From: JAYRSJ01 sp041920215
GTDB taxonomy: Bacteria > Pseudomonadota > Gammaproteobacteria > Burkholderiales > Burkholderiaceae_C
Reading direction: 5' to 3'
DNA length: 64,000 nucleotides
NCBI GenBank assembly: GCA_041920215.1
Contig: JAYRSJ010000003.1
Coordinates: 202,632 to 266,631 of the forward strand
Shown here: one piece after another, positions 26,527 through 35,700 of the stretch
How the letters are laid out: the number at the start of each line of letters is the position of its first letter
Numbering within the stretch: the stretch's first letter is position 1
Position numbers and translations under genes: made by a program
The notes under the pieces: model-generated
Databases searched by the model: none
The model's input: the letters and a program-made list of their open reading frames with translations, nothing else
Told to the model about the DNA's origin: nothing

Positions 26527-28326
26527 TTGCTGCATCTGCTTGATTCCCCCAGCCGTTTCCTCTTCTTCACCGGCAAGGGCGGCGTGGGCAAGACCTCGGT
26601 CTCGACTGCCACCGCACTGGCTCTGGCCGATCAGGGCAAGGTCGTGCTACTGGTCAGCACCGATGCCGCCTCCAATCTGGACGAGATGCTGGGCGTGCCG
26701 CTGCGCAACAGCCCCACGCCGGTGCCCGGCGCAGCGGGGCTGAGCGTGCTGAACATCGACCCCGACGCCGCGGCCGAGGCTTATCGCCAGCGGGTACTTG
26801 CACAGCTGCAGGCTCAGCAGGCCGACGCCGAGCAAATCAGCACGGTGCGCGAGCAGCTGTCAGGCGCCTGCACCACCGAGATCGCGGCCTTCGACGAGTT
26901 CTCGGGCCTGCTGGCCGGCGCGGCCGAGGGCTTTGACCACATCGTCTTCGACACTGCCCCCACCGGCCACACCTTGCGTCTGCTGAGTCTGCCGCAAGCC
27001 TGGAGCGGCTTCTTGCAGGACAATGACCGCGGCGCCTCCTGCCTGGGGCCGCATTCTGGACTCAAGATGCTGGAGCAGCGCTTCCAGCAGGCACTGGCGA
27101 CGCTGAGCGATCCGGCGCTCACCACGGTGGTGCTGGTCGCCCGGCCCGAGCAGGGTGCGCTGCGCGAAGCGGCGCGCAGCGCCTCGGAGCTGCAGGCCCT
27201 GGGCATCACCCGGCAGCGACTGCTGATCAACGGCGTCTTCCAGGCTAGCGACCCCGGCGACGCGGTGGCCGTTGCACTGCAGGCGCAGGGCTGTCAGGCC
27301 CTCGACACACTGCCACCGGTGCTGGCCGCTCTGCCGCAGGACCGCGTGCCGCTGCGCCCCTTCGATACCGTGGGCCTGGCCGCATTGCGCGCCCTGCTCG
27401 ACGACGCACGCGCCGCAGCGGTACCGGCAGCGTCGGACCCGTCGGCCGAGGCGGCCCACGACGCCGCATCGCTGGCGGCCCTGGTCGATACCCTGGCCCA
27501 GGACGAACGCGGCCTGATCATGGTAATGGGCAAGGGCGGCGTGGGCAAAACCACCATCGCGGCTGCGCTGGCCCTAGGCCTGGCGCAGCGCGGCAAAACG
27601 GTGCATCTCAGCACCACCGACCCGGCAGCGCATCTGGCGATGACGCTGGATGAGCCGGTGCCAGGTCTTGCGCTGGATCGCATCGACCCCAAGGCCGAGA
27701 CCGAGCGCTATATCGCCAAGATCATGGCGGCGCGCGGTGCGCAGCTCAGCGAGCAGGAACGCGCCCTGCTGCTGGAGGATCTGCAATCGCCCTGCACCGA
27801 AGAGGTGGCCGTCTTTCACGCGTTCTCGCGCACCGTGGCCGAGGCACGCAGCGCCTTCGTCGTGCTGGATACCGCACCCACCGGCCACTCGATGCTACTG
27901 ATGGATGCCACCGGGGCCTACCACCGCCAAATGCAGCGCGAGTTCGCCGGTCGACCCGGCCTGCAGGTGCAGACCCCGCTGATGCGGTTGCAGGACGGCA
28001 CCTACACCAAGGTCATCCTGGTCAGCCTGCCCGAACCCACGCCGGTCTCCCAGGCCCTGGCCCTGCGCGACGATCTGGGTCGCGCCGGCATCGTGCCCTG
28101 GGCCTGGGTCACCAACCGTTCGCTGCTGGCCTCCGGCACCCGCGACCCACTGCTACGCGCGCGGCTGCAGGGCGAACGGCGCCAGCTGGCCCGCATTGCC
28201 GCCGAGTTCAGCGGCCGGCACTATCTGCTGCCCTGGCTGCCCCAGCCGCCGGTGGGGGTGGCCGCGCTGGCCAGCCTGGTGGCGCCAGGCGCGGCCGAAT
28301 CGCCGCCCCTCAGCTCGCCTGCCTGA
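26527..28326 (+). CDS. arsA: Two-domain ArsA-type arsenite-pump ATPase
   Basis: A 599-residue ArsA with two homologous P-loop halves. A1 Walker A is GKGGVGKTS at residues 17-24 and A2 GKGGVGKTT at 335-342; each half has the DTAPTGHT/DTAPTGHS motif. The three metal-site cysteines of the E. coli plasmid ArsA have counterparts here: Cys115 (SGACTTE), Cys172 (ASCLGP) and Cys423 (SPCTEE). ArsA energises arsenite or antimonite export by ArsB, but no arsB, arsC, arsD or arsR is nearby, so the partner must be elsewhere or the role has changed. The start is TTG with AGGAG 6 bp before it. The 3' end overlaps the convergent kinase gene by 17 bp. Confidence 0.9.
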   Translation: MLHLLDSPSRFLFFTGKGGVGKTSVSTATALALADQGKVVLLVSTDAASNLDEMLGVPLRNSPTPVPGAAGLSVLNIDPDAAAEAYRQRVLAQLQAQQADAEQISTVREQLSGACTTEIAAFDEFSGLLAGAAEGFDHIVFDTAPTGHTLRLLSLPQAWSGFLQDNDRGASCLGPHSGLKMLEQRFQQALATLSDPALTTVVLVARPEQGALREAARSASELQALGITRQRLLINGVFQASDPGDAVAVALQAQGCQALDTLPPVLAALPQDRVPLRPFDTVGLAALRALLDDARAAAVPAASDPSAEAAHDAASLAALVDTLAQDERGLIMVMGKGGVGKTTIAAALALGLAQRGKTVHLSTTDPAAHLAMTLDEPVPGLALDRIDPKAETERYIAKIMAARGAQLSEQERALLLEDLQSPCTEEVAVFHAFSRTVAEARSAFVVLDTAPTGHSMLLMDATGAYHRQMQREFAGRPGLQVQTPLMRLQDGTYTKVILVSLPEPTPVSQALALRDDLGRAGIVPWAWVTNRSLLASGTRDPLLRARLQGERRQLARIAAEFSGRHYLLPWLPQPPVGVAALASLVAPGAAESPPLSSPA

Positions 28327-30721
28327 AGGCCATCACCGCCTGGTTGCGCAGCGTGCGCAGCATCGAGAGCTCCTTCTCGTCCAGGTCGATGCCTCCGGGC
28401 TTGGTCTTGTCGGCATAGATCATCGCGAACGGCGCGCCCTTCATCGCCATCGGCAGGATCAGGAAGCTGGCGGCCCGCGGCGCCCCCTGGTACCAGGGCG
28501 GCAGGCGGCTGGCGATGTTCGGTGCGGTGGCGTCGGCGATCAGGGTGTCCACCCCCTTGAGGCAGACCGCGGCAAACAAATCCGGCTGGCTGCCGGGCGC
28601 GTGGCGCAGCGGTACGCGGAAGGTCGGCACCACCGCCTCGACCCCCTCACCCAGTCCGAATCGGCCGGTCAGCGTCTCGGTCTTGGGGTCGCGCAGGCAG
28701 AACACCACCCGGCGAAAGCCCAGCGCCCGGTACACCGTCTCCAGAATCATGCGCAGCACCTCATTGAGCTTGAAGCTCTCGACCATCGCATTGCTGATGT
28801 CCTGGATGCCGGCCGCCAGCGTGGCGGTGGTCTGTTCGCGGTTGAGCCGCGGCTCCATCAGGCTGGCGTCCTGGATCAAGGTGGCCTGCAGCTCATGCGG
28901 GCTGAGGCTGTCGTCCTGGCTCGGCGTTACCGGTGCCAGCAGGCGCTGGGCTGGCGAATGCCGCGCCAGCTTGATGTCCATCGCCTCGGCCAGCTGCGAC
29001 AGGCGCTGACGCGCCTGGTCCGCAGCCACCTCGAAGCCCTCCACCGGCACGCCCAGGGCCCGCGAGTAGCGCTGGGCCAGGATCTTCAGCTTGGCATGGG
29101 TCTCGGCCGGCTCGGTCTGCAGAATCGTGTCGGAGATTTCGTTGGCGGCCCGCGCCAGCCAGCGCTGACGGTCCACGGGATTGTCCAGCATGCGGGTCGG
29201 CGGCTCGCCGTCGGGCCGGCGCATATGGCGCTGCAGCGCGTCCGGCAGCCCCCACTGCCTGGCCACGCCCAGGCCCAGCTGCTCATAGCTCAGGCCCAGC
29301 ACCTGGGCCGAGGCCGCCGCTTCGCTGATCGGCGGCTGGGCGCGGTCACCGCTGCCCCGTTCGACACGCACCAGATGCCGCACCTGCTGCGCCTCCTCGG
29401 GAAAGTAGAACTCGGTCAGCAGGCGCCCCAGGTTCTGGAACATCGCGGCCAGAAAACTCTCCTCGTTGTCGCGCTGGTTCGAGCCCAGCTCGCGCGCCAG
29501 CGAGCCCGCCATCAGCGAACGCAGAAACTCCTCGCGCAGCAGCTGGGCATGGGCCTTGTTCTCCATGCGCTCCAGCAGGATCAGCGACAGGGCCAGATTA
29601 CGTATGCCGGCAAAGCCGATCAGCGCGGCCGCCCGCGAAACGGTGGAGATGGTGCCGCCCCCCGCATGGCTGAACTGCGCGGTATTGACCAGGCGCAGCA
29701 GCTTGTGGGTCAGTGCCACATCCTTGAGGATCTCGTTGGACAGACTGGCCAGGCTTTCATGCTCGCTCTGCGTCAGGCGCTGGATGCGGCTGACCGCATC
29801 GGACATGGCCGGGAAGTCGCTCTTGTGGCGCATGCGGCGCAGCAGGAAGTCCAGTGCCGCGGTATCGCTGACCTGGCTCTCCAGCGGCTTGAGCTCGGGA
29901 TGCAGCCACTCGGCCAGCGCGTCGTGAAAGGCCTTGACCGTGGGCCAGCGCTGGGCCGGGTCGCGCGCCAGGCCGCGCTGCACCAGCGCACGCAGCTTGT
30001 CGTCGACCTCGGCGGGCAGACCCGGCGGCAGCTGCAGTTCCTGCTCGCTGACACGGCGTATGGCCTGCCAGGGATCGGGGTGGTAGTTGAGGCGCTGGCC
30101 GGAGAGCATCTCGGCCAGCATCACCGCCGCCGCGAACACATCCATGCCGGCGCTGGGCGGCGCGCCGCGTGCCGCCTCGGGCGAGATATAGCCGGGTGTG
30201 CCCACCACACCCTGGCTGTGCGCCGCATCGCTGAGCCTGGCTGCGATGCCAAAGTCCATCACCCGCGGCCGGCCCTTGGCATCGAGCAGCACATTGCTGG
30301 GCTTGAGATCGCGATGCACCAGGCCGGCCGCATGGGCCGCCTGCAGCCCGTCCAGAATGCCCAGCATCAGCTCCACCGCGGCCCGCGCCTTCAGCGCCGG
30401 CCCCTGGCGCAAACGCTGAGCCAGTGTGGGGCCGTCGACGAACTCGAACACCAGATAGGCCTGTCCGCCCTGCATATCGGCCTCGAAGACCGGCACGATG
30501 TTCGGGTGGGTCAGGCGGCTGACCGCACGGGCCTCATGCAGATGAGCGTCGATCGCGGCGGCGTCGGCACCGGCATGCAGCACCTTGAGTGCCACGTCGC
30601 GATCCAGGCGCGGGTCGTGAGCCAGCCAGACGGTGGCCTGGGCGCCCTCGCCGAGCCGACGCAGCAAGTGGAAGCGTCCAAGCGCGGGGGGCTGGCTGGC
30701 TTGAGGAGGCTGGCTGGACAT
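28310..30721 (-). CDS. Ser/Thr protein kinase-HDOD-GAF protein
   Basis: An 803-residue cytoplasmic signalling protein. Residues 14-275 are a Hanks-type kinase with all key residues: glycine loop RRLGEGAQATVWLA, Lys46 (VALKVL), HRDLKPSN at 136-143, DFG at 156-158 and GTPGYISPEAARG. Residues about 288-530 are an HDOD domain (LSNEILKDVALTHKLLRLVN, AALIGFAGIRNLALSL). Residues about 640-800 resemble a GAF domain (LRMILETVYRALGFRRVVF). No membrane segment is seen. HDOD domains lack HD-hydrolase residues and usually act as signalling adaptors. A paralogous pseudokinase-HDOD gene lies 45 bp upstream in the same direction. Ligand and phosphorylation targets are unknown. Confidence 0.92.
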   Translation of the reverse strand: MSSQPPQASQPPALGRFHLLRRLGEGAQATVWLAHDPRLDRDVALKVLHAGADAAAIDAHLHEARAVSRLTHPNIVPVFEADMQGGQAYLVFEFVDGPTLAQRLRQGPALKARAAVELMLGILDGLQAAHAAGLVHRDLKPSNVLLDAKGRPRVMDFGIAARLSDAAHSQGVVGTPGYISPEAARGAPPSAGMDVFAAAVMLAEMLSGQRLNYHPDPWQAIRRVSEQELQLPPGLPAEVDDKLRALVQRGLARDPAQRWPTVKAFHDALAEWLHPELKPLESQVSDTAALDFLLRRMRHKSDFPAMSDAVSRIQRLTQSEHESLASLSNEILKDVALTHKLLRLVNTAQFSHAGGGTISTVSRAAALIGFAGIRNLALSLILLERMENKAHAQLLREEFLRSLMAGSLARELGSNQRDNEESFLAAMFQNLGRLLTEFYFPEEAQQVRHLVRVERGSGDRAQPPISEAAASAQVLGLSYEQLGLGVARQWGLPDALQRHMRRPDGEPPTRMLDNPVDRQRWLARAANEISDTILQTEPAETHAKLKILAQRYSRALGVPVEGFEVAADQARQRLSQLAEAMDIKLARHSPAQRLLAPVTPSQDDSLSPHELQATLIQDASLMEPRLNREQTTATLAAGIQDISNAMVESFKLNEVLRMILETVYRALGFRRVVFCLRDPKTETLTGRFGLGEGVEAVVPTFRVPLRHAPGSQPDLFAAVCLKGVDTLIADATAPNIASRLPPWYQGAPRAASFLILPMAMKGAPFAMIYADKTKPGGIDLDEKELSMLRTLRNQAVMAFRQAS

Positions 30722-30766
30722 GGTGGACCTCTGGGGGGCGCAGGAGCGGGCCGCCCCGCGCCACTG

Positions 30767-32626
30767 TCATGGCATCTCGTCGGGCGGTCGCGTCGGCACC
30801 TCGGCACCGATCTTCGCACGCAGCGCCGAGGGCTGGACCGGCATCGTCACCGTCGGTACCAGGCTGGGCGCATCCGGCGGCTGCGGCGGCTGTTGGGCTG
30901 GCGGCAGCAAGGCCTGCTGCACCTCGCGCAGGCCCAGGCCCAGCACCCGGGCATAGCGGCGGGTGGCCAGCTCGACGCCGGCCCGGCGCTTGTCCTCCGG
31001 CAGGGCCAGCGCATCAATCAGCTCATTGGCCAGGCTGCAGCTCAGACGCAGCAGCTCGGCGTCGCCATGGGCGCTGCGCACCGGCACATCGGCGCCCTGG
31101 CGCCGGATCATGTGCATCAGCTCCTCGCCCAGCCCCCATTGGCGCGCCACCGCCACCGACAAGGCCTCCAGATCGCAGCCCAGCACCGCGAAGGCCGCCG
31201 ACTGCTCACTGAGGCCCTGCGGATGCGGGTTGTCCTCGCTGGGCTCGGGCGGCCGCATCAGCTGGCGGATCTGCTGGGCATCGTCCGGGAAGTGGTACTG
31301 CAGCAGCAGGCGTCCGAGGTTCTGCATCACCGCGATCAGATAGACCACCTCGGCGTCGTAGCCGGCCGGTCGCAAGGCCTGGGCGACCTCGCCGGCCCGG
31401 CGCACCCGCTGCATCAGGATCTGCAGGCGTGCCGCCTGCTCATCGTTCATGCCGGCCGGCCAGGGCTTGAGCGCACGCGCGGCCTGCTGCAGGCCATTGA
31501 GCCCCAACATCGCGATGGCACGCTGCATGTTCAGCACCGTACCGCCACCGGGCTCCAGGCCCTCCTGGCGCAGCGCGTGGTTGACCCGACGCAGCAGCTC
31601 CAGGCTCAGCGCGATGTCCTGCAGCACCAGGGCGGCGACCTCGCTGGTGTGGGTGCTCTCCATGGTCGTGGACTGGGCCGCTCTTTGCAGACGCAGCGAT
31701 GCGATCGGCAGGCTGCCCACGCGCTGCATGCGGTCCAGCAGCAGCTGCACCGCCCCGCCCTGGTCGCTGGCCACGCTGCGCCAGCCGTCCAGCGCGCGCA
31801 GCAGGCTGCGGGCGCTGTGGTAGCGCTGGGCTGGCTGGCTGGCGGTGCTGCGATTGACGATGGCGCGCAGCGGCTCGGCAATCGGATGCGGGTTCTCCCA
31901 GCCCAGGCGCAGCAGCTCCTGCCCGCGCGGCTGCAGGCGTGCCCGGGCCAGCTGCAGATCGCTCTCGTCCAGCACCGGGCGGGCGCTGAGCAGGCGGTGC
32001 AGCAGCAGGCCCATGCTCAGCACATCGTCCTCGGCCGCCTCGCGCACCGCCTGCCGGGTGACGGTGTTGAAATCGATGCTGGCCGGAAAGACCTCCTGCG
32101 CCACCTCCAAGCCCAGCAGCCGCACATGGTTGGAGGCGTCGATCACCAGGGTGGAGGTCTGGATGTCGCGGTGCGCATAGCCGGCTTCGTGGGCAAAAGC
32201 CAGCCCCTCCAGGGCCTGGCACAGCAGGGCCGCCACATCCAGCGGCAGCAGCGCGCTCTGGCGCGCCAGCCGCTCCTCCAGCGTCTCGCCGAGGGCACGG
32301 TCATAGGCGATATAGGGCCAGTGCTCGACCTGCCCGACCTCGACCGCATGGGCCAGATTCGGGTGCTGGATGCGAGCGCCGGCCTGGACCTGGGCCTGCC
32401 AGTAGGCCAGGGCCTCGGGACGGTTGGGCGCCTGACGCGGCATGGCCAGCATGAACTCCTGGGCATTGCGGGGGTCGAACACCAGCCACATCATGCTGCG
32501 CTGAGTCTTGCTCAGCAGCGCGCGCAGCTCGAAGCGGCCGAAACGGCGCAGCGGCGCAGCGCCGGCGGCCGGGCGCTCGGCCGCGCCAGCGCTCGCTTGC
32601 TCGGATTTCATATCGTCGTTAGCCAC
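30767..32626 (-). CDS. Pseudokinase-HDOD protein
   Basis: A 619-residue paralogue of the downstream kinase-HDOD protein, without the GAF part. The kinase-like domain (about residues 27-290) is degenerate: the VALK lysine is Met (MLAM at 59-62), the catalytic loop reads HRDIQTST (152-159, with Lys and Asn lost) and the DFG position reads GLE (172-174). It therefore probably cannot phosphorylate. The HDOD domain (about 312-545) is well kept: VLQDIALSLELLRRVNHAL and AMLGLNGLQQAARAL. The C-terminus is Pro-rich. The start is GTG at 32626 or ATG at 32611. It probably regulates or scaffolds the active kinase encoded next to it; this is inference. Confidence 0.88.
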   Translation of the reverse strand: MANDDMKSEQASAGAAERPAAGAAPLRRFGRFELRALLSKTQRSMMWLVFDPRNAQEFMLAMPRQAPNRPEALAYWQAQVQAGARIQHPNLAHAVEVGQVEHWPYIAYDRALGETLEERLARQSALLPLDVAALLCQALEGLAFAHEAGYAHRDIQTSTLVIDASNHVRLLGLEVAQEVFPASIDFNTVTRQAVREAAEDDVLSMGLLLHRLLSARPVLDESDLQLARARLQPRGQELLRLGWENPHPIAEPLRAIVNRSTASQPAQRYHSARSLLRALDGWRSVASDQGGAVQLLLDRMQRVGSLPIASLRLQRAAQSTTMESTHTSEVAALVLQDIALSLELLRRVNHALRQEGLEPGGGTVLNMQRAIAMLGLNGLQQAARALKPWPAGMNDEQAARLQILMQRVRRAGEVAQALRPAGYDAEVVYLIAVMQNLGRLLLQYHFPDDAQQIRQLMRPPEPSEDNPHPQGLSEQSAAFAVLGCDLEALSVAVARQWGLGEELMHMIRRQGADVPVRSAHGDAELLRLSCSLANELIDALALPEDKRRAGVELATRRYARVLGLGLREVQQALLPPAQQPPQPPDAPSLVPTVTMPVQPSALRAKIGAEVPTRPPDEMP

Positions 32627-32741
32627 AGGGGACGGGCCGTTGCGGGCAGTCTTGGACAGCCTGATTGGACGCCCAATCGCTGCCCACCGATAGGACGAAC
32701 AGGCGGGCGAGTTCCGGCCAAACCGGGGCGGGATGCGTGCT

Positions 32742-35700
32742 TCATTGGCTGATCGAGGCCCAGACCTTCTCCAGGCGCTTGACGCTGACCGGCTGCGGCG
32801 TGCGCAACTCCTGCGCGAACAGGCTCACCCGCAGCTCTTCGAGCTGCCAGCGGAAGTCGTTCAGCCGGCTGTCCTGTGCGCCCTTGAGCTCGGCCATGCG
32901 GCGCTGCCAGCGCTGCTCCAGCGGCCGCAGCTCGGCCAGCAGCCGGGCGTCGCGGGCCGGATCGGCGCGCAGCTTGTCGAGCCGGGCGACGATGGCCTTC
33001 AGATAGCGCGGCAGGTGCTGGGCCTGGCTCCAGGGCGTGCTGTGTACGAAGTGCTTGGGCACCAGGCGCTGCAGCTGGGCCTGGATATCGTCAACCACCT
33101 CCTTGGCGGCCCGGGCATCCTTGAGCTTGCGACTGGCCGCCTGATAGTCCAGCAGGATCTGGTAGCTCAGACGCGCCACCTCCTGGGCGATCAGATTGAG
33201 CCGGGCGCGCCCCTGCTCCAGCCTGGCCTTGAACTGGAACTCGTCGCTGGGCAGCGGCTCGGCCAGAAAGGCCCGGTCCACCGCAACCCCGATGATCTGC
33301 TCGCGCAACTCCTCGGCCGTGCCGAGATTCATATAAGCCACCGACATGGCCTGCAGATCGGGGATGTTCTTCTCCAGGTACTTCAGCGGCTCCTTGAGCT
33401 GCAGCGCCATCAGCCGACGCAGGCCCAGCCGGTGCCGGGCGGCGGCCACCTCCGGTTCATCGAAGACCTCGATCTCGACATGCCCCCCCTTGTCGATCAA
33501 CGCCGGGAAACCGATCAGGCTTTGCGCCCCCTTGCGGATCTCCATCAGCTCGGGCAGCTCGCCGAAGGTCCAGGCCGTATAGCGGGCCGCGGCCTCGCGC
33601 GCGGGCTCGGGCGGCGCACCCTTGCCAGGCAGAATCTCGGCGCGTATGCCGCCCGGGGCCAGCGCAGCCCTGGCCGGTGCGGCGGCCGGCGCCGCGGCTT
33701 GAGAGGGCAGCTTGAGCGCCGCCAGCGCCTGGAAGGCGGAACGGGCCTGTCCACCCAGCTCCGACTTCAGTGTGGCCAGATTGCGCGAAAGGCCCAGCTG
33801 GCGGCCGTGCTCGTCGACCACCCGGAAGTTCATGAACAGATGGGCGGGCAGCTGCTCCAGCTTGAAGTCGTTCCTCTGGATCGCCAGCTGGGTGCGCTCG
33901 CGCACCGACTTCAGCAGCGCATCGACCAGGCCGCCCTGGGCGAAAGGCGTCAGCTCACAGAACTCGGCCACATAGTCGGGCAGAGGTACCAGGCGGGCGC
34001 GCGGCTTCTGATGCAGGCTCTTGACCAGGGCCAGCACCTTGGCCGCCAGCATGCCGGGCACCAGCCATTCGCTGCGCTCCTCGCTGACCTGGTTGAGCGC
34101 GAAAATCGGTAGGGTGACGGTGAGTCCGTCACGGGCGTCGCCGGGCTGGTGCAGGTAGTCGACCTTGCAGTCCACCCCCCCCATGCGCAAGGTCTTGGGG
34201 AAGGCATTGCTCGTGACCCCCGCGGCCTCATGCCGCATCAGCTCCTCGCGGCTGAGCATCAAGAGCTTGGGCTCGCGCTTGCTGGCCTCGCGGTACCACT
34301 TCTCCAGCGTCACGCCGGAGCAGACCTCAGCGGGCAGATGCTCGTCGTAGTAGGCGTAGATCAGCTCCTCGTCGACCAGCACGTCCTGGCGGCGCGACTT
34401 GTGCTCCAGCTCCTCCACCTTGGCGATCTGCTTCTGGTTGTGGGCCAGGAAGGGCAGCTTGCGGAACAGGTCCTCCGGCCACTCGCCGTTGACCAGGCAT
34501 TCGCGTATGAAGATGTCGCGCGCCGCCACCGGATCCACGCGGCCGAAGTTCACCCGCTTGCCCGAGTAGATGACGATGCCATAGAGCGTGGCGCGCTCCA
34601 GCGCAATCACCTCGGCGGCCTTCTTCTCCCAGTGCGGCTCCATCAGCTGGGTCTTGATCAGATGGCCGGCGATGCCCGGCAACCACTGCGGCTCGATATT
34701 GGCGATGCCGCGCCCGAACAGGCGCGTGGTGTCCACCAGCTCGGCCGCAACAATCCAGCGCCCAGGCTTCTTGGACAGATGCGCGCCGGGATGGCGCCAG
34801 AACTTGATGCCACGTGCGCCGAGGTACCAGTCGTCCTCGTCGGCCTTGCAGCCGATATTGCCGAGCAGGCCGGCCAGCATTGAGAGGTGGATCTGCTCGT
34901 AGGTGGCCGGCGCGCCGTTCATGCGCCAGCCATGCTCGGCCACCACGGTGTGCAGCTGCGAGTAGATGTCGCGCCACTCGCGCACGCGGCGCGGGCTGAC
35001 GAAGTTGTCGCGCAGCAGCTGTTCGTGGCGGCGATTGCTGAGCTTGTGCTCGCCATGTCCGCCTTTGGACTCTTCCAGCCACTTCCACAGCTTCAAGTAG
35101 CCCATGAACTCCGAACGTTCGTCGTCGAACTTCTTGTGCTTCTCGTCGGCCTGTTGCTGCTGCTCCATCGGCCGGTCGCGCACGTCCTGGCCGGAGAGCG
35201 CGCTGGCGATGATCAGCACCTCGGACAGGGCCTCGCGGTTCTTGGCCTCCAGGATCATGCGGCCCACGCGCGGGTCCAGCGGCAGGTTGGACAGCTCCTT
35301 GCCCATGGGCGTGAGCTCGTTCATCTCGTCCACCGCGCCCAGCTCGGCCAGCAGCTGGTAGCCGTCGGCCACCGCCTTGCGCGGCGGCGGCTCGATGAAG
35401 GGAAAGTCCTCGACCTGGCCCAGATGCAGCGCCTTCATGCGCAGGATCACGCCAGCCAGCGAACTGCGCAGGATCTCCGGGTCGGTGAAGCGCGGCCGCT
35501 CGTTGAAGCTCTTTTCGTCGTACAGGCGGATGCAGATGCCGTTGGCCACGCGGCCGCAGCGGCCGGCGCGCTGGTTGGCCGCGGCCTGGCTGACGGGCTC
35601 GATCTGCAGCTGCTCAACCTTGTTGCGATAGCTGTAGCGCTTCACACGCGCCAGGCCCGGATCGATCACGTAGCGGATGCCGGGCACGGTCAGCGAGGTT

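Noticed and set aside
30767..32626. Calling the second kinase-HDOD protein an active kinase
   Set aside because: The ATP-binding lysine, the catalytic-loop Lys and Asn, and the DFG Asp are all replaced.
28196..32752. A very long plus-strand open frame (1518 codons) opposite the kinase genes
   Set aside because: It is the antisense of two clearly coding genes with recognised motifs. Its translation is rich in His, Gln, Arg and Leu with no domain, as expected from the complement of GC-rich codons.
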